This document shows positions 1 through 11,055 of a stretch of DNA of 64,000 nucleotides, piece after piece (the stretch's first letter is position 1; every line of letters begins with the position of its first letter). The stretch is taken from assembly GCA_947561585.1 (NCBI GenBank), contig CANNZV010002460.1, forward strand, positions 1-64,000, in the 5' to 3' direction. Source of the DNA: Caprella mutica. Lineage: Eukaryota > Arthropoda > Malacostraca > Amphipoda > Caprellidae. The notes under the pieces are model-generated. The model did not search any database. It was not told the DNA's origin and saw only the letters and a program-made list of their open reading frames with translations. Both the position numbers and the translations under genes were made by a program.

Positions 1-707
1 CGCAGAGTAGGTAGGTAGGTACGCAGAGTAGGTAGGTAGGTACGTAGAGTAGGTAGGTAGGTACGCTGAGTATGTAGGTAGGTACGCAGAGTAGGTAGGT
101 AGGTACGCAGAGTAGGTAGGTAGGTACGCAGAGTAGGTAGGTAGGTACGCAGAGTAGGTAGGTAGGTACGCAGAGTAGGTAGGTAGGTACGCAGAGTAGG
201 TAGGTAGGTACGCAGAGTAGGTAGGTAGGTACGCAGAGTAGGTAGGTAAGTAGGTTTACTCAAAGTAGGTAGGTAGGTACTCAAAGTAAGTAGGTAGGTA
301 CGCAGAGTAGGTAGGTAGGTACGCAGAGTAGGTAGGTAGGTACGCAGAGTAGGTAGGTAGGTACGCAGAGTAGGTAGGTAGGTACGCAGAGTAGGTAGGT
401 AGGTACGCAGAGTAGGTAGGTAGGTACGCAGAGTAGGTAGGTAGGTACGTAGAGTAGTAGGTAGGTACGCAGAGTAGGTAGGTAGGTACGCAGAGTAGGT
501 AGGTAGGTACGCAGAGTTGGTAGGTAAGTAGGTTTACTCAAAGTAGGTAGGTAGGTACTCAAAGTAAGTAGGTAGGTACGCAGAGTAGGTAGGTAGGTAC
601 GCAGAGTAGGTAGGTAGGTACGCAGAGTAGGTAGGTAGGTACGCAGAGTAGGTAGGTAGGTACGCAGAGTAGGTAGGTAGGTACGCAGAGTAGGTAGGTA
701 AGTAGGT
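1..707. repeat. 21-bp minisatellite, (GTAG)3-GTACGCAGA type
   Basis: About 33 head-to-tail copies of a 21-bp unit made of three GTAG blocks followed by GTACGCAGA. The array starts before the window. Two variant islands (near 245-290 and 530-575) carry TTTACTCAAAG in place of the usual block, 285 bp apart, which suggests block-wise duplication. It lies upstream of the acceptor at 834, so it is most likely intronic. The unit is a multiple of 3, so open frames on both strands (such as the minus-strand TYLPTLR repeat) are by-products, not genes. Confidence 0.95.
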
Positions 708-833
708 TGTGTAAAATGAAAAGTGTGAAAATTAAAATATTTGTAAATTAGAATACTTTAAATTAATTTAATGTTCTAATTGTTAATATGTGCTAACAAT
801 ATAGTTTGTAATGTGTTTATTTTTTGTCACCAG

Positions 834-1284
834 GTATGGTAATATCAACAAACTTCTGATGTTGGAAATACTGAACAGAGAAGAAATAACAACACACAGA
901 AACACCTTCACTCTGATGCTAAAGAAATACTATGAACAAAAGGTTATAATTGGTGGATATTCTCCTGTCTATTACTTGGATCTCATTCTGTCATCAGACA
1001 GCAATGCAGACATCATCAGCATTGTGTCTGACTGTCTGAGAGGCATGGAAAAGTATTACTTAGAGTACTACAGACACATCAAACCCATGGCAGATGTGGT
1101 GCAGACACTGAAGACTGCAGTTGAGATTCACTTCTCACCTCAGGAGACTACAGACAGTCAGGCACTAACCACATTGCTGAGTGTGCTGGGAGATGGCAGT
1201 GAAATTAGTCTTCATTTGCGTCCATAGTTACTTGAATTACAAACCATTGGAGGGAGAATTCTTCACACAGCTCAAGAAAAGCAA
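834..1284 (+). CDS. Host gene exon A, helical region, with one frame break
   Basis: An internal exon of the host gene. It follows a pyrimidine-rich acceptor (TTTTTTGTCACCAG, AG at 832-833) and ends before the donor GTTAGT at 1285. The translation is non-repetitive and helix-rich, with segments such as LLMLEILNREEITTHRNTF and YYLEYYRHIKPMADVVQTL. The first frame stops at TAG 1225-1227. A second frame then continues sensibly as HSYLNYKPLEGEFFTQLKK to the donor. One extra base near 1222 would explain this: a sequencing or assembly error, or early decay. The exon leaves two bases of a codon, which the next exon completes as Lys. I do not recognise the family. The upstream exons and start codon are outside the window. 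Confidence 0.6.
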
Positions 1285-2034
1285 GTTAGTTACTTTTGTT
1301 GTTATTCGTATTGTCTCTATTTTAATTTAAATTAACTACGTACAATGATTAAAGTAGAGAGTTAGCTATAGAAAATAGGAACAATGGTAGCAATTAAATA
1401 ATTAATAAAATATATATAAATAATAATATATGATAAGTAATAAAAAAATTATATTACATGAATAAATAATAATATATAAATGATTGATAAATATTTGATT
1501 ATTATTAAATAATTGATATTTAATGAATAATTGATAGTTAATTTATAATAAATATTATATAAATAGTGAATAAATAGTTAATATTATTCATACTTTTAAT
1601 AAGTAATGAAGAATGCATAATAAATTAATAAATAATAATATTAAATTAATATTATTTACTCAAAGCCTGTGATTTAAGTAACTTTGTAGGTACTAAATAA
1701 AGTTAGTGAACCTATTGTAAATAATGATAAAAAAAAGAAAATATAGGTTATTATAGCTTGTCTATTTGATTAAATTATATTTATATTTCATTTATATTAT
1801 ATTTTCATTATATTTTTATTTTATTTATATTATATTAATATTAAATTAATATAATATTAATATTAAATTAATTTATATTATTATTTCATTTATATTATAT
1901 TTATATTATATTTTTCTTTTATTCATATTTTATTTATATTATCCAAGATATACAAATGTTGATGTTATTTACCAAAATTTTAACTTTTATTTATCTTTTT
2001 ACCAATTGTTTTATTTTTCCCACACTAACATCAG
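1285..2034 (+). other. Intron between host exons A and B
   Basis: Bounded by GTTAGT at 1285 and ACATCAG at 2034. Very AT-rich, with runs built of TATT, ATTAAT and TTTATAT. No coding potential or repeat family was recognised. Confidence 0.55.
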
Positions 2035-2189
2035 GTGCAAAGTAACTCAGTTCAGAGGTTGCGTTTCATCAGAAGAACATCTCAACATTTTGGTGAGAAG
2101 TCAAAGTCTAAGATGTGATAGGCTGTACTTGAGCTGTACTTCATTGTACAGCTTTGCAGTCTTAGAGGAATACAAAGGATATGACTTAT
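2035..2189 (+). CDS. Host gene exon B, leucine-rich-repeat-like
   Basis: The acceptor is TTTTTCCCACACTAACATCAG and the donor is GTGAGT at 2190. The first base completes the codon left open by the previous exon, and the last base (T) is completed by the exon at 4769, so phases agree on both sides. The translation includes CKVTQFRGCVSSEEHLNIL and CDRLYLSCTSLYSFAVLEE, with the Leu/Cys spacing of ribonuclease-inhibitor-type leucine-rich repeats. Such repeats usually mediate protein binding; an NLR-like protein is one possibility but is not shown. The open frame runs on into the intron past 2189, and the donor consensus plus phase decided the end. Confidence 0.6.
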
Positions 2190-2270
2190 GTGAGTGTATC
2201 AGCTGTGCTGCTGAAAACAAACCGTTATTAGTAATTAGTAATACTTTGCTAGTATTATTAGATTGTTATT

Positions 2271-3885
2271 TTAATCCTTCCTATTGATTTGTAGCAAATA
2301 TTTTAATCCTTCTATTGATTTGTAGCAAATATTTTAATCCTTCCTATTGATTTGTAGCAAATATTTTAATCCTTCCTATTGATTTGTAGCAAATATTTTA
2401 ATCCTTCCTATTTATTTGCAGCAACTATTTTAATCCTTCCTATTTATTTGCAGCAACTATTTTAATCCTTCCTATTTATTTGCAGCAACTATTTTAATCC
2501 TTCTATTGATTTGTAGCAAATATTTTAATCCTTCCTATTGATTTGTAGCAAATATTTTAATCCTTCCTATTGATTTGTAGCAAATATTTTAATCCTTCCT
2601 ATTGATTTGTAGCAAATATTTTAATCCTTCCTATTGATTTGTAGCAAATATTTTAATCCTTCCTATTGATTTGTAGCAAATATTTTAATCCTTCCTATTT
2701 ATTTGCAGCAACTATTTTAATCCTTCCTATTTATTTGCAGCAACTATTTTAATCCTTCCTATTTATTTGCAGCAACTATTTTAATCCTTCTATTGATTTG
2801 TAGCAAATATTTTAATCCTTCCTATTTATTTGTAGCAAATATTTTAATCCTTCCTATTGATTTGTAGCAAATATTTTAATCCTTCCTATTTATTTGCAGC
2901 AACTATTTTAATCCTTCCTATTGATTTGTAGCAAATATTTTAATCCTTCCTATTGATTTGCAGCAACTATTTTAATCCTTCCTATTGATTTGCAGCAAAT
3001 ATTTTAATCCTTCCTATTGATTTGTAGCAAATATTTTAATCCTTCCTATTGATTTGTAGCAATTATTTTAATCCTTCCTATTGATTTGTAGCAAATATTT
3101 TAATCCTTCCTATTGATTTGTAGCAAATATTTTAATCCTTCCTATTTATTTGCAGCAACTATTTTAATCCTTCCTATTGATTTGTAGCAAATATTTTAAT
3201 CCTTCCTATTGATTTGTAGCAAATATTTTAATCCTTCCTATTGATTTGTAGCAAATATTTTAATCCTTCCTATTGATTTGTAGCAAATATTTTAATCCTT
3301 CCTATTGATTTGCAGCAAATATTTTAATCCTTCCTATTGATTTGTAGCAAATATTTTAATCCTTCCTATTGATTTGTAGCAAATATTTTAATCCTTCCTA
3401 TTGATTTGTAGCAAATATTTTAATCCTTCCTATTGATTTGTAGCAAATATTTTAATCCTTCCTATTGATTTGTAGCATATATTTTAATCCTTCCTATTTA
3501 TTTGCAGCAACTATTTTAATCCTTCCTATTGATTTGTTGCAAATATTTTAATCCTTCCTATTGATTTGCAGCAACTATTTTAATCCTTCCTATTGATTTG
3601 CAGCAAATATTTTAAATCTTCCTATTGATTTGTAGCAAATATTTTAATCCTTCCTATTGATTTGTAGCAAATATTTTAATCCTTCCTATTTATTTGCAGC
3701 AACTATTTTAATCCTTCCTATTGATTTGCAGCAAATATTTTAATCCTTCCTATTGATTTGTAGCAAATATTTTAATCCTTCCTATTGATTTGTAGCAAAT
3801 ATTTTAATCCTTCCTATTGATTTGTTGCAAATATTTTAATCCTTCCTATTGATTTGTAGCAAATATTTTAATCCTTCCTATTGAT
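2271..3885. repeat. 32-bp minisatellite resembling a 3' splice site
   Basis: About 50 copies of a 32-bp unit: ATTTTAATCC, then TTCCTATTGATTTGTAG, then CAAAT. A common variant has TTCCTATTTATTTGCAG followed by CAACT. The two variants alternate in blocks, as expected from unequal exchange. The array fills most of the intron 2190-4768. Each unit has a TTTTAAT stretch, a pyrimidine tract and TAG or CAG, so it looks like a 3' splice site. See findings. Confidence 0.95.
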
Positions 3886-4111
3886 TATTTATCGATATAA
3901 CTTTGTTTGAGTTTAATTTTATAATATTTATTAATAAATTAATTATTAGTTAAATATTATGTTTTTACAAAGCCTATGATTTTATTTATTGAACCTATCA
4001 CAATATTGAATGAATAATTTTTATTAAAATTAGAATTGATTAGTTACCCGAAAAGAAATTTTCTGTGTCTCACTCATAGAAAACTTTTAGTTATTTTTAT
4101 GGGTAACTCAA

Positions 4112-4709
4112 ATAAATGTCTTATAATAATTAATAAATGTCTAATAATAATTAATAAATGTCTAATAATAATTAATAAATGTCTAATAATAATTAATAAA
4201 TATCTAATAATAATTAATAAATGTCTAATAATAATTAATAAATGTCTAATAATAATCAATAAATGTCTAATAATAATCAATAAATGTCTAATAATAATTA
4301 ATAAATGTCTAATAATAATCAATAAATGTCTAATAATAATTAATAAATGTCTAATAATAATTAATAAATGTCTAATAATAATTAATAAATGTCTAATAAT
4401 AATTAATAAATGTCTATTAATAATCAATAAATGTCTAATAATAATTAATAAATGTCTAATAATAATTAATAAATGTCTAATAATAATCAATAAATGTCTA
4501 ATAATAATCAATAAATGTCTAATAATAATTAATAAATGTCTATTAATAATCAATAAATGTCTAATAATAATTAATAAATGTCTAATAATAATTAATAAAT
4601 GTCTAATAATAATTAATAAATGTCTAATAATAATTAATAAATGTCTAATAATAATTAATAAATGTCTAATAATAATTAATAAATGTCTAATAATAATTAA
4701 TAAATGTCT
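4112..4709. repeat. 21-bp AT-rich minisatellite in the same intron
   Basis: About 28 copies of a 21-bp unit, AATAAATGTCT followed by AATAATAATT. Occasional variants have TATTAATAATC. The unit length keeps both strands open, and the plus frame (CLIIINK repeats) runs into the genuine exon at 4769, which creates a false long ORF. It is 59 bp upstream of that exon's acceptor. Confidence 0.95.
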
Positions 4710-4768
4710 TACCCAAACACTCACTACTTTAACTCACTACAATTACTACAATTTTATTTACTTTACAG

Positions 4769-4919
4769 GTCTGAGGGTCAAATACTCCGAAGACTTTTCC
4801 TTCACTGGGAATAATCCTATTCCAGAGGGAACATTCCTGGAAATAGATCAAATTCCTGCTAATGGCAACAAGGACATCCTGTTCCACCTTATCAAGTACT
4901 TGTCTCCTGAATCAAAACA
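4769..4919 (+). CDS. Host gene exon C
   Basis: The acceptor is ATTTTATTTACTTTACAG (ends 4768) and the donor is GTGAGT at 4920. Its first two bases complete a Cys codon begun at 2189, and its last two bases begin a Gln codon finished at 6693. The translation has LRVKYSEDFSFTG, PIPEGTFLEIDQIPANGNK and ILFHLIKYLSPESK. It reads as the region between leucine-rich-repeat-like segments, and no catalytic motif is visible. The AT-rich minisatellite just upstream has no codon relation to it. Confidence rests on splice phase and on the change from repetitive to complex sequence. Confidence 0.65.
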
Positions 4920-5145
4920 GTGAGTGATATTTAACTTAGAACTTAATGGATATAGATGTGAAAAGAGTTCTTTAATTACCTACCCTGACTTTGTAAGTAC
5001 AGTCGTGACGATCTGAAGCTTCAACAATGTTATAGTTAACTGAAATACCTTCTAAATAACATCTGTAAATATATTAGAAACATGAATATATGTAACTAAT
5101 CTATTAAACTCCTATTTACAATTTAACTACTAAAATACCCCGTTA
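4920..5145 (+). other. Start of intron C
   Basis: Begins with a consensus donor GTGAGT. AT-rich intron sequence up to the inverted-repeat element at 5146. No other feature seen. Confidence 0.5.
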
Positions 5146-6492
5146 GCTACGGTTACTCTGGATGCGTATTAGAGTTATTTTTCGCACTGACGACTTCGGA
5201 TGAAAACAAATTCGTACTTTCCAATGGGAGTGGTTACAGTGGCAGTGATTTAGTCGTCAGAATGCGTACGAAGTCGTCAGAACAACTTCAGCGTTAAACA
5301 AGTTTGATTTTTTCATGCGACTAGCGACAGTTTCGGTAATTTTTGTGTTTAATTCTCTTACTTTCGATTGCTGTTACTGTTTACCCATGCGTTCTGGAAA
5401 TATATTATTTGCTACTATCAGCAATAATACAGATATTATTCAATTGTATAGAATATATATTTACTTATATAAAGGCTTCAACAGGTCGTTACTGTGTACA
5501 ATTTTTATTGTCAATAAACTTCAATATCCTTGAATAGTTATAGTTATATAAATAATATTCTCATTGTACTGGCTTTTCATATTTTAAGGAGACTCTCAAT
5601 ATAAACAGTCAGTAATTCAGTCCGTACTTTATTGTAATTCTTGAACAAGTACAAACTTTTGAATGATATTAAATCCTGAGAAAGAGAACAAAAAACTACC
5701 GTAAATACATGAACATTTAAAGAAATGGCAGAGCAACACAAGGTGCAATCGGAGAAAAGTTTACAGATTAGCTACATAAAAAATATAAATCTTCTTACTA
5801 TACAATAAGCAATATTCACTGTATAGCAAAAGAAACAGAACAAATAAATAATAAACACAGAACTTACATTTTACTATCTCCTGATTTACATCAGTTTATT
5901 TTAATCCATTCCACAACTGGAGTGCGAAAGAAGAAAGGGCACGTGCGCTCACCCCGAAGTCTAGTTTCACACTGACTAGCAAGAACTTTAGGGGTTCAGA
6001 ACTTCAGAACAGAACTGAGTAACGAACTTTGCACGTACACATTTCCAAATAAATAACTAGATATTACAAATTTAGAACAAATATTGAAAATAATAAGAGC
6101 AAAACGTAAGATGAAATATAAAGTTAATCACATAATAAACCTTTTAACTTTAATGAGCAAATACTTAATAACTATAAACTAACAGAACTTTATTCTTTGC
6201 TGTACATTTGTACAGCACACTCATTATTTTTCCATTTAGTTATTTCAAAATTTTGCAGTGAAAATAATAAGCAAAGTAACGCCGAGTAAATTATTTCAGA
6301 GGCACACAGGTAGGTGTTTAATTTCTCCCGAACATTACCTCGAAAAACATAGTTTAGACCCCAATATTAATTGGCAGAAACACACTGACGATAGAAAATG
6401 CGTACAGTGTAACCACTTGCAATGACGATGAGTTATGACGATATCGTCAGTGCGAAAAATCACTCGAATTCGCATCCGTAGTAACAGTAGCC
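5146..6492. mobile_element. Non-autonomous inverted-repeat DNA element in an intron
   Basis: The left end (GCTACGGTTACTCTGGATGC) and the reverse complement of the right end (GGCTACTGTTACTACGGATG) match for roughly 50 bp, including a shared TTTTTCGCACTGACGA. TTA flanks both sides (5143-5145, 6493-6495). A 3-bp TWA duplication is typical of PIF/Harbinger elements, but one terminal base is unequal, so the class is tentative. The 1.35-kb interior has only short open frames and no recognisable transposase. A TCGTCAG motif recurs near both ends. It sits in the intron between exons C and D. Confidence 0.65.
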
Positions 6493-6692
6493 TTAGAGTA
6501 TAAAATCACACGAAACTAATAAAGTCGCTACTTTGTTATTCTTTAACTAATGTTATTAGTTCAAATGACTAAATCATCGATACTTTAAACTGTTGCCTAA
6601 AAACAATAACTATATCACATCCTAACATTGAGCTCTACCATTGGGGCTGATTGTTGTTCTTTCTCTCTCACTAATCACTTCATTCTTTGCAG

Positions 6693-6818
6693 ATTCGGGG
6701 GAATATATTTGCGTAATTGTCATCTGACAGACAGTGACGCCATGGAGCTGCTGGAGGAGTTACACCGAGAGAAAATAAGAACAAGAGGGGGAGAAAGAAC
6801 TGAAGTGGAGGAGGAGTG
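6693..6818 (+). CDS. Host gene exon D, leucine-rich repeat
   Basis: The acceptor is CACTTCATTCTTTGCAG (ends 6692). The first base completes Gln from the previous exon, and the last two bases (TG) are completed as Cys by the exon at 9164. The translation has a fairly clear leucine-rich-repeat motif, GIYLRNCHLTDSDAMELLEE, then LHREKIRTRGGERTEVEEE. The donor GTGAGT at 6819 is also the first unit of a large tandem array. Reading through it would stop almost at once, so splicing at 6819 or an equivalent unit is needed. The leucine-rich-repeat assignment rests on one motif plus the weaker one in exon B. Confidence 0.65.
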
Positions 6819-7813
6819 GTGAGTGAGAGTGAGGCTGGTGAGTGAGAGTGAGGCTGGTGAGTGAGTGTGAGGCTGGTGAGTGAGTGTGAGGCTGGTGAGT
6901 GAGAGTGAGGCTGGTAGGTGAGTGTGAGGATGGTGAGTGAGTGTGAGGCTGGTGAGTGAGAGTGAGGCTGGTGAGTGAGTGTGAGGCTGGTGAGTGAGAG
7001 TGAGGCTGGTGACTGAGAGTGAGGCTGGTGAGTGAGTGTGAGGATGGTGAGTGAGAGTGAGGCTGGTGAGTGAGTGTGAGGCTGGTGAGTGAGAGTGAGG
7101 CTGGTGAGTGAGTGTGAGGATGGTGAGTGAGTGTGAGGCTGGTGAGTGAGAGTGAGGCTGGTGAGTGAGTGTGAGGCTGGTGAGTGAGAGTGAGGCTGGT
7201 GACTGAGAGTGAGGATGGTGAGTGAGTGTGAGGATGGTGAGTGAGAGTGAGGCTGGTGAGTGAGTGTGAGGCTGGTGAGTGAGAGTGAGGCTGGTGAGTG
7301 AGTGTGAGGATGGTGAGTGAGTGTGAGGCTGGTGACTGAGAGTGAGGCTGGTGAGTGAGTGTGAGGCTGGTGACTGAGAGTGAGGCTGGTGAGTGAGTAT
7401 GAGGCTGGTGACTGAGAGTGAGGCTGGTGAGTGAGTATGAGGATGGTGAGTGAGTGTGAGGCTGGTGAGTGAGAGTGAGGATGGTGAGTGAGTGTGAGGA
7501 TGGTGAGTGAGTGTGAGGCTGGTGAGTGAGAGTGAGGATGGTGAGTGAGTGTGAGGATGGTGAGTGAGTGTGAGGCTGGTGACTGAGTGTGAGGCTGGTG
7601 AGTGAGTGTGAGGCTGGTGAGTAAGAGTGAGGCTGGTGAGTGAGAGTGAGGCTGGTGAGTGAGTGTGAGGATGGTGAGTGAGTGTGAGGCTGGTGACTGA
7701 GTGTGAGGCTGGTGAGTGAGTGTGAGGCTGGTGAGTAAGAGTGAGGCTGGTGAGTGAGAGTGAGGCTGGTGAGTGAGTGTGAGGCTGGTGAGTGAGTGTG
7801 AGGCTGGTGAGTG
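6819..7813. repeat. 19-bp minisatellite made of repeated 5' splice sites
   Basis: About 52 copies of the 19-bp unit GTGAGTGAGTGTGAGGCTG, with GAGAG/GAGTG, GCTG/GATG and GACTG variants. The first unit begins exactly at the exon D donor, so almost every unit carries GTGAGT. Three units equal 57 bp, which keeps a 381-codon minus-strand frame (HTHSPASLSLTSLT) open. That frame is a repeat artefact. Confidence 0.95.
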
Positions 7814-9163
7814 CTAGCAAAGCACTTACTCGTTTTTCACAACTTTTGTGGTTGAAACAACCCAAAAGTTGTGGTTGTTTCTATCTTTTTTCAAATAATT
7901 TTTATGTTTTCTTCTCATGTATGTAAAAAATGACGTGTCTGGACAATTTTATATGTATAATTTATTCAAATATATGGATTTTTTAATTATGTTCATATAT
8001 AAATAGGTACATTTTATTTATACATACATATGTATATTGTTTTATGTATATAGGTATATTTTATTTATATATACATAGGTATATTGTTTTAAATATAGAT
8101 AATTACTTAACAGTTTTTGAAATTGTTCGAATGACATCCGTAGACTTTTTAGTTGTTTTTTTATGATGTTTTCAGGTGTGTCTAAATTACTCGTATCGTT
8201 GATACCAAGTGGGGATATTATTCTATTAATTAATTGTTACAATTTATTTCAAAGGTTTAATAATTCATATTATTTTAAATGTAAATTTTATTTTAAATAT
8301 TTTATATTTTAGATATTTTGAATGTAAAATTATAAAGAGTGTACTACCTTGAAATGTCTGTGAAATGCAGAGTAATTCAAATTTCAGGAAGTAAACCGTA
8401 CAAAGTACTAGAGAATAAATGAATGAAATGAATAATTAGGTAGGTATAAACCATCAATAACTCAGAATAGTACAACAATTAGAAAAGTTTTATCTTAAAT
8501 TGACAACATTAAACACACAGCAAGACTTTACACATCTAAGAGCAAGTGACGCAAACCGACTAGGATTAGCCAAGACACAGCTGACTATCACTAGTCATCT
8601 TATTCATCTTTACTGAACATTTTTTAACTAAGAAATTAGCTTCGATTATTTAGTCAACCAATTAAAACACTCAAAATGTTATACAGCGACCTCTCGTGAC
8701 ACAAAATTATACGTTTACTCATTAGAATATATATTGCATATATGAACTTTAGGAACCTTAGTTTTATCAGATATACAATATTACATAATCACCTACAATT
8801 GACATTTACAATTATAAATTATTACAATTTTTTTCTAAAGTTATCTAAAATATTTAGTCGTATAGTAAAGTTATTTAACAAATTATTTTCCTTTATAATT
8901 ATCAATATTTTTTATCAATACTTATAGGTATTTGAATAGTTATGTCCTCTATAATTTCTTCTTCACGGCGAATATTCCTCACGGTGAATTTTCCTTACGG
9001 CGAATTTTCCCACGGCGAGAATTCCTAGAACCCCGTAAAATGTACCACCAACTGACAGATGTGGTTAGAAGTAACCATTTCTTTTGAGCCAAAGAGTGTC
9101 TATGCATAGATTCATTAAATTAATGTTACTTACCTGTCTAATATCACATTTATTTTCTTACAG
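7814..9163 (+). other. Remainder of the intron between exons D and E
   Basis: Mostly AT-rich unique sequence. Positions 8960-9030 hold three to four imperfect copies of a short GC-richer unit, ACGGCGAATTTTCC, in the middle of AT-rich DNA. The intron ends with the acceptor TTATTTTCTTACAG at 9163. No convincing gene seen; the open frame at 8742-8927 is AT-rich and without features. Confidence 0.5.
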
Positions 9164-9203
9164 TTGGAATCAGGACCAATCGAGAGACTTGTTACTTTAT
9201 TTG
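9164..9203 (+). CDS. Host gene exon E, 40-bp microexon
   Basis: A 40-bp exon between acceptor TTATTTTCTTACAG and donor GTGAGT at 9204. Its first base completes Cys from exon D. It then reads WNQDQSRDLLLYL and ends on a codon boundary, matching the phase-0 acceptor at 9917. Two flanking consensus sites and phase agreement on both sides support it, but it is short, so chance agreement cannot be excluded. Confidence 0.5.
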
Positions 9204-9917
9204 GTGAGTGAGAGAGAAGTGAAATAATTTCTCTGAAGTGATTAGCAACACATTGATTGATATTATAGACTATTTTATTTGATAATTACCATTATATTTA
9301 ATTATAATCGAACCCCTAGCCAGCATCAGTATAATTTGTGTTACTTTACACGGTGGCATTGGAATAATTTACCATTGTTGTAGATTTCAATTCCTATTTT
9401 GTGATTATTACTCTAGGGGATTTTTCCGCCTATTATGGAATTCTGTTCGAATCCACACTTTCGTACCTAAGTTGCAGGTTGAAAAGCAAACTAATTCACT
9501 CAATTGTTTATTAAAGAGAAAAAGAGTAGCGTGTTTTTATATCTGAAAATGAAGACGAACTATTTAGAAATATGCAAATTATAAAAGTGAACGTTAAATG
9601 CAATTAGTAATTAGGTAGCCAGAGACTAAGTACACACCAAACAAAAAGGTTAAACAATAAGTTATATAGTTTTAACGAACCGACAAGTGACAATGAACTA
9701 AATTAAAGAAATTGTTGCTGATGGCGAACTAAAAATAAACATTAATCTTAAACTTTAAATAATAAGAAATAAAATAACTTAATGTTATGACTTTCAATGT
9801 TTAAATCTTTACTGTGTGATATGAACTGACGCAGAAATGAACTGAGGAGAGAAATGACGTCAGAAGTGAGCTGAATTTACTGGGGAAAAAATTAATATGA
9901 AAATTTTCTACCAACAG

Positions 9918-10070
9918 AAAGAAAGTGAACCAACAGGAAGAGTGAGGTACTGGTGGGAAGAGAGTGAAGAGGAAGAGAGTGAAGAGGAAGAGAGTGAAGA
10001 GGAAGAGAGTGAAGAGGAAGAGAGTGAAGAGGAAGAGAGTGAAGAGGAAGAGAGTGAAGAGGAAGAGTAA
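9918..10070 (+). CDS. Host gene last exon F, acidic Glu/Ser repeat tail
   Basis: Acceptor ATTTTCTACCAACAG, phase 0. The translation is KESEPTGRVRYWW followed by repeated E-E-E-E-S blocks (15-bp unit GAAGAGGAAGAGAGT, about six copies), then TAA at 10068-10070. Very acidic C-terminal tails are common on nuclear or chaperone-type proteins, but no role can be assigned. The coding microsatellite probably varies in length between individuals. The minus-strand frame over this stretch (LPLHS repeats) is a shadow. The exon could be wrong if the AG at 9917 is not used, because the pyrimidine tract is only moderate. Confidence 0.5.
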   Translation, partial: KESEPTGRVRYWWEESEEEESEEEESEEEESEEEESEEEESEEEESEEEE

Positions 10071-10435
10071 TCATATTTTTAATTATTCATGATTATTTTT
10101 GATTATTTTAACATTTATTTTGTGGTTCATTTAGTTTTTCTATTTTTTAATCATAAACTGTAAGTTCTTTTCTATTTTATAGGTACTACTTCATTATTTT
10201 ATTTCATAATGAATAATTTATAATTTTAATAATTTTAATCTCTATTATCCGCATGCAGTTCGTAGATGTGAAGAACAGCTCTCTAAAACATCCCTGATTG
10301 TTGTTGTTTCTTTTAACAAAGACTAATAACTTTAGTTTGAAATCCTAAGCATCGAAATGTTCAGAGTGAAGGTATGTAAAAGAATAACTCTATTTACATT
10401 AACTTATTCACCTGCTCTATTTTCCCAAGTCGCTA
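10071..10435 (+). other. Sequence downstream of the acidic exon
   Basis: AT-rich, possibly 3' UTR. A second acceptor-like site (CCGCATGCAG, ends about 10258) is followed by a short open stretch ending in TGA. Its phase does not fit a donor inside the preceding exon, so it is not called as an exon. Confidence 0.35.
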
Positions 10436-11055
10436 GTACCCGGTGTACTAACCAGGGAATGACTTTACTGTTTACACTAGCACGGGAGGTGGCGCTTATG
10501 GAGACTACAATTGCAGTCACTGTGTACCCGGTGTACTAACCAGGGAATGACTTTACTGTTTACACTAGCACGGGAGGTGGCGCTTATGGAGACTAAAATT
10601 GCAGTCACTGTGTATCCGGTGTACTAACCAGGGAATGACTTTACTGTTTACACTAGCACGGGAGGTGGCGCTTATGGAGACTACAATTGCAGTCACTGTC
10701 TACCCGGTGTACTAACCAGGGAATGACTTTACTGTTTACACTAGCACGGGAGGTGGCGCTTATGGAGACTACAATTGCAGTCACTGTGTACCCGGTGTAC
10801 TAACCAGGGAATGACTTTACTGTTTACACTAGCACGGGAGGTGGCGCTTATGGAGACTACAATTGCAGTCACTGTGTACCCGGTGTACTAACCAGGGAAT
10901 GACTTTACTGTTTACACTAGCACGGGAGGTGACGCTTATGGAGACTACAATTGCAGTCACTGTCTACCCGGTGTACTAACCAGGGAATGACTTCACTGTT
11001 TACACTAGCACGGGAGGTGGCGCTTATGGAGACTACAATTGCAGTCACTGTCTAC
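10436..11055. repeat. 88-bp tandem repeat, 7 copies
   Basis: Seven nearly identical 88-bp units containing CCGGTGTACTAACCAG, GGAATGACTTTACTG, AGCACGGGAGGTGGCGC and TTATGGAGACTACAATTGC. Copies differ by single bases, implying recent amplification. Each has TACTAAC followed by CAG, which resembles a branch point plus acceptor. The short open frame entering the array at 10357 is a shadow. Confidence 0.93.

Noticed and set aside
4036..4923. 295-codon plus-strand frame with CLIIINK repeats
   Set aside because: The repeat part is an intronic 21-bp minisatellite that happens to be in frame with the genuine exon at 4769; an acceptor separates them.
6720..7865. 381-codon minus-strand frame, His/Ser/Pro/Thr-rich
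   Set aside because: A shadow of the 19-bp array; three units make 57 bp and keep any stop-free frame open. It overlaps a supported plus-strand exon.
10258..10300. Possible additional host exon after CATGCAG
   Set aside because: It would need a phase-0 partner, but the preceding exon ends in a stop codon and its only nearby GT gives the wrong phase.
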